Below are positions 5,810-9,732 of a DNA stretch of 9,732 nt, in pieces (the stretch's first letter is position 1; each line of letters starts with the position of its first letter). The notes under the pieces were generated by a model, which was not told the DNA's origin, made no database searches, and saw only the letters and a program-made list of their open reading frames with translations. Source of the DNA: an uncultured Intrasporangium sp. (lineage in GTDB: Bacteria > Actinomycetota > Actinomycetes > Actinomycetales > Dermatophilaceae); assembly GCA_937873285.1 (NCBI GenBank), contig CALMNV010000135.1, positions 1-9,732 of the forward strand, written 5' to 3'. The translations under genes were made by a program, and so were the position numbers.

Positions 5810-6486
5810 CTGATGACCGCGAGGGACACCGCGGCATAGTGGGCCGCGAACGCGGCCAGCGTGAAGGCGTGGAACACCTCGTGGAAGCCGAACCAGCGCG
5901 GAGACGGGTTCGGCCGCTTCGTGCCGTAGATCACGCCACCGGCGGTGTACAGCAGCCCGCCGAGGGCGAGCAGGCTGCCGATCGCCGGTCCGCCCCTCTG
6001 CCAGAACGGGACCACGTAGAAGACCGCCACCCAGCCGAGCGCGAGATAGAGCGCGACGTAGAGCCACCGCGGTGCGCTGACCCAGAACACGCGGAACAGC
6101 ACCCCGGCCACCGCCCCGCCCCAGATGACGGTGAGCAACGTGCGAGCCTGGTCGCCCGGCAGCAGCGTCACCGCGAAGGGGGTGTAGGTGCCGGCGATGA
6201 TGAGGTAGATGTTCGAATGGTCCAGGCGCTTGAGTAGGCCCTGCATGCGCGGGCCCCAGGTGCCGCGGTGGTAGACGGCGGAGACGCCGAACAGCAGGCT
6301 GGCTGTGACCGTGAACACGGCGGAGGCCGTGCGGACCGACCCGGGGTCAGACAGCAGCACGAGGACGAGCCCACCCACCGCGGCGAGCGGGAACATCCCG
6401 AGGTGCAGCCAACCACGCAGGCGCGGCTTGACCGCTGCGGCCAGCTGGTCCACGACCGCGCCGGGCTGATCGGGAGCCGCGTTCAT
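5788..6486 (-). CDS. Hemolysin III / PAQR (YqfA) family membrane protein
   Basis: A 232-residue integral membrane protein with about seven hydrophobic segments between residue 30 and the C-terminus, the expected size. PAQR/hemolysin III signatures are SAVYHRGTWG (His73), KRLDHSNIYLIIAGTYTPF (Asp89, His90) and FHEVFHAFTLAAFAAHYAAV (His202, His206). The conserved Ser, Asp and His residues form a zinc site in the family, and a hydrolase-like activity on lipids has been proposed. The bacterial role is unclear, and the haemolysin name is historical. ATG 6486 is chosen because the membrane domain begins shortly after and a -10 lies exactly seven bases upstream. A long in-frame extension to 7311 is antisense to the next gene and not real. 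The same slot holds Rv1085c in M. tuberculosis. Confidence 0.92.
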   Translation of the reverse strand: MNAAPDQPGAVVDQLAAAVKPRLRGWLHLGMFPLAAVGGLVLVLLSDPGSVRTASAVFTVTASLLFGVSAVYHRGTWGPRMQGLLKRLDHSNIYLIIAGTYTPFAVTLLPGDQARTLLTVIWGGAVAGVLFRVFWVSAPRWLYVALYLALGWVAVFYVVPFWQRGGPAIGSLLALGGLLYTAGGVIYGTKRPNPSPRWFGFHEVFHAFTLAAFAAHYAAVSLAVISYGGGAA

Positions 6487-6493
6487 GCCGCTC

Positions 6494-6499
6494 AGTCTA
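6494..6499 (-). promoter_or_regulatory. -10 element of a leaderless hemolysin III promoter
   Basis: On the minus strand TAGACT is followed by seven bases and then the ATG at 6486, so transcription should start at or next to the start codon. No ribosome binding site is present between them. The -35 is not recognisable. Confidence 0.6.
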
Positions 6500-6545
6500 G
6501 TGGACCGCGCGGCATCCGCCTCCGGCCCTGGGCCGCTCCGGGCGG

Positions 6546-6551
6546 TACGGT
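6546..6551 (+). promoter_or_regulatory. Possible -10 element for the cis-prenyl transferase gene
   Basis: TACGGT fits TANNNT and lies in the 123-base divergent gap, 64 bases before the GTG at 6610. No clear -35 is seen. This is a position-based suggestion only. Confidence 0.3.
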
Positions 6552-6609
6552 AAGACCCGCGCGGCCCGCGGCGGCTCGCGAGCCGGCCGGCAAGGCGAGG
6601 AGGGTGTGC

Positions 6610-7371
6610 GTGGGGTGGCGCGATGTGCTCTACGGGGCCTACGAGCGCCGGGTGGCTCACGACCTGCCCCGGGAGGCCATGCCGCGGCACGTGGCGGTGA
6701 TGCTCGACGGCAACCGCCGGTGGGCGCGGGCCCGGGGGGCGGGCACCGCCTCCGGCCATCAGGCGGGCGCCGACAAGATCTTCGACCTGCTCTCGTGGTG
6801 CGAGGAGGCGGGTGTGGAGTACGTCACGTTGTGGCTGTTGTCCACGGACAACCTCCGCCGGGCCCCGGAGGAGCTGGCGCCGCTGCTCGCCATCATCGAG
6901 AACGCCGTCGCGGACCTGGCGGCCGCGCGACGCTGGCAGCTGAAGGTCGTCGGCGCGCTCGACCTGCTCCCCGAGGCGACCGCCGCAAGCCTGCGCGAGT
7001 CGGCCGCCGGCACCGCCGGCGTGCGCGGCATGACCGTCAACGTCGCCGTCGGCTATGGCGGCCGACGGGAGATCGCCGACGCCGTGCGGGAGATGCTGCG
7101 CAGCCGGGCGGCGCGGGGGCAGTCCCTCGAGGACATCGCGGAGCAGCTGACCGACGACGACATCGCGGCACACCTCTACACCAAGGGCCAGCCGGACCCC
7201 GACCTCGTCATCCGCACCTCGGGGGAGCAGCGCCTCGGGGGTTTCCTGCTGTGGCAGAGCACGAAGTCGGAGTTCTACTTCTGTGAGGCGTACTGGCCCG
7301 ACTTCCGGCACGTCGACTTCCTACGGGCCCTGCGCTCGTATGCCGGGCGGCACCGGAGGTTCGGCACGTGA
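6610..7371 (+). CDS. Cis-prenyl transferase, probable short-chain (Z)-isoprenyl diphosphate synthase
   Basis: A 253-residue UppS-fold enzyme that adds isopentenyl diphosphate in cis. Motifs: PRHVAVMLDGNRRWAR with catalytic Asp33, LWLLSTDNLRR (74-84), VAVGYGGRREIADAV (146-159), and DLVIRTSGEQRLGGFLLWQS with the RTSGE box at 202-206. The C-terminus is FRHVDFLRALRSYAGRHRRF. It resembles the M. tuberculosis Rv1086 (2Z,6E)-farnesyl diphosphate synthase rather than long-chain UppS. At the position where E. coli UppS has a small residue in AFSSEN, this protein has Leu76 in LLSTDN; a leucine there has been linked to short products in Rv1086 (from memory). Product length is therefore inferred. GTG 6610 is chosen because GAGGAGG ends six bases upstream; a GTG at 6604 overlaps that site. 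It is divergent from hemolysin III. Confidence 0.9.
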   Translation: MGWRDVLYGAYERRVAHDLPREAMPRHVAVMLDGNRRWARARGAGTASGHQAGADKIFDLLSWCEEAGVEYVTLWLLSTDNLRRAPEELAPLLAIIENAVADLAAARRWQLKVVGALDLLPEATAASLRESAAGTAGVRGMTVNVAVGYGGRREIADAVREMLRSRAARGQSLEDIAEQLTDDDIAAHLYTKGQPDPDLVIRTSGEQRLGGFLLWQSTKSEFYFCEAYWPDFRHVDFLRALRSYAGRHRRFGT

Positions 7372-7377
7372 GCGCCG

Positions 7378-7403
7378 GTCGCGGCCCAGTCGAGGGCCGC
7401 GAC
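7378..7403 (+). terminator. Probable U-less terminator after the cis-prenyl transferase gene
   Basis: A perfect 10-bp inverted repeat (GTCGCGGCCC with GGGCCGCGAC) around a six-base loop begins seven bases after the stop codon. No U tract follows. Position and perfection favour a terminator of the U-poor type. It is symmetrical and could also act as an operator, though the nearest start codon is 94 bases away. Confidence 0.55.
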
Positions 7404-7442
7404 ACGATGCCGGGAATGCCGGTGCGGTGGCCGAGCGCGCCG

Positions 7443-7448
7443 TAGCCT
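7443..7448 (+). promoter_or_regulatory. Possible -10 element for phoH2
   Basis: TAGCCT fits TANNNT, lies after the putative terminator and 48 bases before the phoH2 ATG. No recognisable -35. Low confidence. Confidence 0.3.
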
Positions 7449-7496
7449 CGAGACAGCGGCGGACATCCCGTCCGTCGGAGCCTGGAAGGCCCGCGC

Positions 7497-8822
7497 ATGG
7501 AAGATGCCACTTGCAGTGGTCCCGCCCCGTCGGCGCGCAAGACCTACGTCCTCGACACGTCCGTCCTCCTGTCCGACCCTCGTGCCATAGCCCGGTTCCA
7601 TGAGCACGAGGTCGTCCTTCCGGTCGTCGTCGTGACCGAGCTGGAGGGCAAGCGCAACCACCCGGAGCTGGGCTACTTCGCCCGTCAGGCCCTGCGGCTG
7701 CTCGATGACCTGCGGGTCGCCCAGGGGCGGCTCGACCGCGCCGTCCCGGTCGGCTCGGTGGGCGGCACCCTGCGCGTGGAGCTCAACCACACGGACCCGA
7801 CCGCCCTGCCGGCCGGTTTCCGCTTGGGCGACAACGACACCCGCATCCTGGCGGTGGCCAAGAACCTCGCCAACGAGGGCCGTGACGTGACCGTCGTGTC
7901 CAAGGACCTGCCGATGCGGGTCAAGGCCTCCGCGGTCGGGCTCGAGGCCGAGGAGTACCGTGCTGAGCTCGCGGTCGACTCGGGGTGGACCGGGCTGGCC
8001 GAGCTGGAGCTGACGACGGAGGCGCTCGACGAGCTCTACGCCGCTGGTCGTCTCGAGCACGCGGAGGCGGCGGAGCTGCCGTGCAACACCGGCGTCGTCC
8101 TGCTCTCCCCGCGCGGCAGCGGGCTCGGCCGGGTGGGCGCCGACAAGCAGATCAGGCTGGTCCGTGGCGACCGCGACGCGTTCGGGCTGCATGGCCGCAG
8201 CGCCGAGCAGCGGATCGCGCTCGACCTCCTCCTCGACCCTGACGTCGGCATCGTCAGCCTCGGCGGCCGGGCCGGCACCGGCAAGTCGGCGCTCGCCCTC
8301 TGCGCCGGCCTTGAGTCGGTGATGGAGCGGCGCGTGCAGCGGCGCGTCATCGTCTTTCGGCCACTGTTCGCCGTCGGCGGTCAGGAGCTCGGCTACCTTC
8401 CGGGCTCCGAGCAGGAGAAGATGAGCCCCTGGGGTCAGGCGGTCTTCGACACGCTCGGCGCGCTGGTGTCCACCGAGGTCGTCGAGGAGGTGCTCGACCG
8501 GGGCCTGCTCGAGGTCATGCCGCTGACCCACATCCGCGGCCGCTCGCTCCACGACGCCTTCGTCATCGTCGACGAGGCGCAGTCCCTCGAGCGCAACGTC
8601 CTGCTCACCGTGCTGTCCCGGATCGGGCAGAACTCCAAGGTCGTGCTCACCCACGACGTCGCCCAGCGCGACAACCTCCGGGTCGGACGGCACGACGGGG
8701 TGGCGGCCGTCATCGAGAAGCTCAAGGGGCATCCGCTCTTCGCCCACGTGACGCTGACCCGCAGCGAGCGCAGCCCGATCGCGGCTCTCGTCACCGACGT
8801 CTTGGAGGGGTTCGAGGGGTAG
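7497..8822 (+). CDS. phoH2: PhoH2: PIN-domain ribonuclease fused to PhoH ATPase
   Basis: A 441-residue two-domain protein. Residues about 15-150 are a PIN nuclease domain with acidic metal-binding candidates Asp20 (YVLDTSVLL), Glu48 ([16 protein letters not shown]), Asp112/Asp114 (LGDNDTRIL) and Asp137 (VVSKDLPMR). Residues about 230-440 are the PhoH P-loop ATPase: Walker A GRAGTGKS (257-264, Lys263), the [14 protein letters not shown] motif, the HIRGRS motif, Walker B FVIVDEAQ (355-362, Asp359-Glu360), and [10 protein letters not shown]. PhoH2 proteins are reported to be RNA helicase/sequence-specific ribonucleases. ATG 7497 is preceded by GGAAGG seven bases upstream. In mycobacteria a short antitoxin-like gene (phoAT) precedes phoH2. 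I see no comparable gene in the 125-base gap here. Confidence 0.94.
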   Translation: MEDATCSGPAPSARKTYVLDTSVLLSDPRAIARFHEHEVVLPVVVVTELEGKRNHPELGYFARQALRLLDDLRVAQGRLDRAVPVGSVGGTLRVELNHTDPTALPAGFRLGDNDTRILAVAKNLANEGRDVTVVSKDLPMRVKASAVGLEAEEYRAELAVDSGWTGLAELELTTEALDELYAAGRLEHAEAAELPCNTGVVLLSPRGSGLGRVGADKQIRLVRGDRDAFGLHGRSAEQRIALDLLLDPDVGIVSLGGRAGTGKSALALCAGLESVMERRVQRRVIVFRPLFAVGGQELGYLPGSEQEKMSPWGQAVFDTLGALVSTEVVEEVLDRGLLEVMPLTHIRGRSLHDAFVIVDEAQSLERNVLLTVLSRIGQNSKVVLTHDVAQRDNLRVGRHDGVAAVIEKLKGHPLFAHVTLTRSERSPIAALVTDVLEGFEG

Positions 8823-9047
8823 GCAGCCTCGCAGCGCGCACTCGAGGCCGGGCGGCAGCGGATTTGCCAACGGCGGCGTCGGGATGTCACCGTGGAGGGG
8901 TTGGTCTCGGAATGATAACGAGGCGCCGGGTCATCGACGATCGCGCGCCCGCCGAGTGCCTGTGGTCGACCCTCGACGCGAGCCGCGTGTTCGTGCTGCG
9001 GCAGAGGTGCGGCCTCCCGCCCCTCCCCCGAAAGGCACCGCTCGCCC
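8823..9047 (+). promoter_or_regulatory. 225-base intergenic leader between phoH2 and a secreted-protein gene
   Basis: Right after the phoH2 stop there is a weak 6-bp stem (8826-8831 with 8843-8848, 11-base loop), possibly a terminator. Further on, the two similar words ATGTCACCGTGG (8884-8895) and ATGATAACGAGG (8912-8923) lie 28 bases apart and may be a direct-repeat operator or include a -10 (TGATAA, 8913-8918). I looked for the conserved cores of the c-di-AMP (ydaO) riboswitch that precedes many actinobacterial cell-wall hydrolase genes and did not find them. AAAGG at 9031-9035 is the nearest ribosome binding site, 12 bases from the ATG, which is long. Confidence 0.3.
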
Positions 9048-9626
9048 ATGTCGCCGTCTTCCCGACGCCTCCGCACGCCCGCCCGCTCACCACGCAGTGC
9101 GGGCACCCGCTGGCGCGCCGTCAGCCGCCAGGTGCTGGCTGGCGGGCTGACGCTCGGCCTCGGCATGACCGCCTTGGGGTATGCCGCCGCCACCGACCTC
9201 GCCGGCGTCAACGCGGGGTATGCCGCCCGGCCGGCAGTGTCCGCGCCGGCGGCCGGCGTGATGGTGGCCGGCGTCGACCGCCCGTTGCTCGCAGCGCCGG
9301 TGTCGCGCGGGCAGGCCCGGGCCGCGTTGACGTCGGAGCAGCTGCGCGCCGCCACCGGCTTCGTCGGTCAGGACATCGCCCGCGGCGTTGATCGAATAAT
9401 GCGCTTCGGCGGTCTGGCCGGTCGTTTTCCTAAAGCTTATTCCCGGTTCAACAGTTCGCATCCCTTTCGGGCCACAGACCGCTTCCGCAACAACACTATT
9501 TCCGATTTCATTCCGTGTCAGAACTATATTATTCGGGAGGAAATTACCCATAGGTGCATTTATCGTGCTGCACCCCACGCTTGCTGTACGTTGGCTGTAT
9601 CTTGCCTATCACATAAGGCGGGTTAA
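9048..9626 (+). CDS. N-terminal part of a secreted protein, truncated at a composition break
   Basis: From ATG 9048 the product starts with a twin-basic, Arg-rich n-region (SSRRLRTPARSPRSAGTRWR). A hydrophobic segment follows at about 29-48 (VLAGGLTLGLGMTALGYAAA), then small residues, which is a Sec signal peptide or N-terminal anchor. An Ala/Pro/Val-rich linker runs to SEQLRAATGFVGQDIARG at about residue 113. Up to there codon use is native. From about base 9388 the frame enters AT-richer DNA and continues by chance to a TAG-free 192 residues ending at 9626, with a sequence rich in Asn, Cys, His and Ile unlike the first part. The native gene therefore appears cut. In related genomes I would expect a lytic transglycosylase or similar wall hydrolase after phoH, but no catalytic domain is present, so the function is not assigned. 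Confidence 0.5.
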   Translation: MSPSSRRLRTPARSPRSAGTRWRAVSRQVLAGGLTLGLGMTALGYAAATDLAGVNAGYAARPAVSAPAAGVMVAGVDRPLLAAPVSRGQARAALTSEQLRAATGFVGQDIARGVDRIMRFGGLAGRFPKAYSRFNSSHPFRATDRFRNNTISDFIPCQNYIIREEITHRCIYRAAPHACCTLAVSCLSHKAG

Positions 9627-9732
9627 TTCCTACAGCTAGACCAATGACTAAAATGACCATTAGCTTGCCAGCAACGTACTGCGTAAGACCTTAAACCGTC
9701 TCAATCCTACACAGTCTGCCATCTGTGAATTT
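9388..9732. other. AT-rich segment of foreign composition at the right edge
   Basis: GC content falls abruptly at about 9388. By hand count 144 of 312 bases (46%) at 9421-9732 are G or C. Homopolymer runs and TAA/TTA codons appear, and no gene is recognisable. Two short minus-strand frames were noted. One, 9544-9660, encodes 38 residues beginning MVILVIGLAVGINPPYVIG. The other starts at ATG 9551 and runs left with MGNFLPNNIVLTRNEIGNSV until it meets the high-GC side. Neither has a ribosome binding site or a recognised family. No transposase, tRNA, inverted end repeat or target duplication is visible. It may be a mobile or phage insertion, or a chimeric contig end. Confidence 0.6.

Noticed and set aside
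6487..7311. Long N-terminal extension of hemolysin III
   Set aside because: It is antisense to the cis-prenyl transferase, whose motifs are complete. The ATG at 6486 has a -10 seven bases upstream.
7368..7445. 25-codon frame whose GTG overlaps the prenyl transferase stop, considered as a phoAT-like antitoxin
   Set aside because: Too short, spans the inverted repeat, and shows no antitoxin-like sequence.
8823..9047. c-di-AMP (ydaO) riboswitch
   Set aside because: The location is plausible, but the conserved cores (a GGGGGA-type element and a GGGUGAAU-type element) are not present.
9454..9476. tRNA 3' end or attachment site (GTTCGCATCCCTTTCGGGCC)
   Set aside because: The putative T-stem does not pair and no matching acceptor 5' half lies upstream.

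Overview
The window is high-GC DNA (around 70% or more by eye, strong G/C bias at third codon positions) from an actinobacterium. Gene order is the strongest clue. metB, greA (reverse), a DUF4307 protein (reverse), mca, a small membrane protein, hemolysin III (reverse), a short-chain cis-prenyl transferase and PhoH2 follow the order I recall for the Mycobacterium tuberculosis segment Rv1079-Rv1086 plus phoH2 (Rv1095). Mca, a mycothiol S-conjugate amidase, implies a mycothiol-making actinomycete. Codon style, leaderless promoters and a recurring CGGCATAC word suggest Intrasporangiaceae or a relative (Micrococcales); that placement is inference.

Layout. 1-111: the 3' end of an unknown upstream gene made of a 27-bp tandem repeat, ending in a GTGA overlap with the next gene. 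108-2152: a NarL-type two-component pair (sensor kinase and response regulator, ATGA overlap). 2233-3411: a trans-sulfuration enzyme with an apparently leaderless promoter. 3468-4519, reverse: DUF4307 membrane protein, then greA. Between them lies a greA promoter followed almost at once by an intrinsic-terminator-like hairpin with a U tract, then a second hairpin next to the ribosome binding site. 4644-5809: mca and a small membrane protein, GTGA overlap. 5788-6486, reverse: hemolysin III, overlapping the small protein's 3' end by 22 bases. 6610-7371: Z-prenyl diphosphate synthase. 7497-8822: PhoH2 (PIN plus PhoH ATPase). 9048 onward: N-terminal part of a secreted protein, cut by an abrupt drop in GC.

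How the genes relate. metB and mca both concern sulfur and thiols (cysteine/methionine exchange; mycothiol conjugate turnover). greA rescues stalled RNA polymerase, the prenyl transferase feeds isoprenoid carrier synthesis, and PhoH2 is an RNA helicase/RNase. This looks like a conserved housekeeping neighbourhood rather than a mobile or defence island, and I found no convincing new multigene system.

The points most worth a second look are the promoter-terminator arrangement in the greA leader, eight copies of CGGCATAC in three different reading phases, the repeat-encoded tail at the left edge, and the composition break near 9388, which is either foreign DNA or a chimeric contig end.
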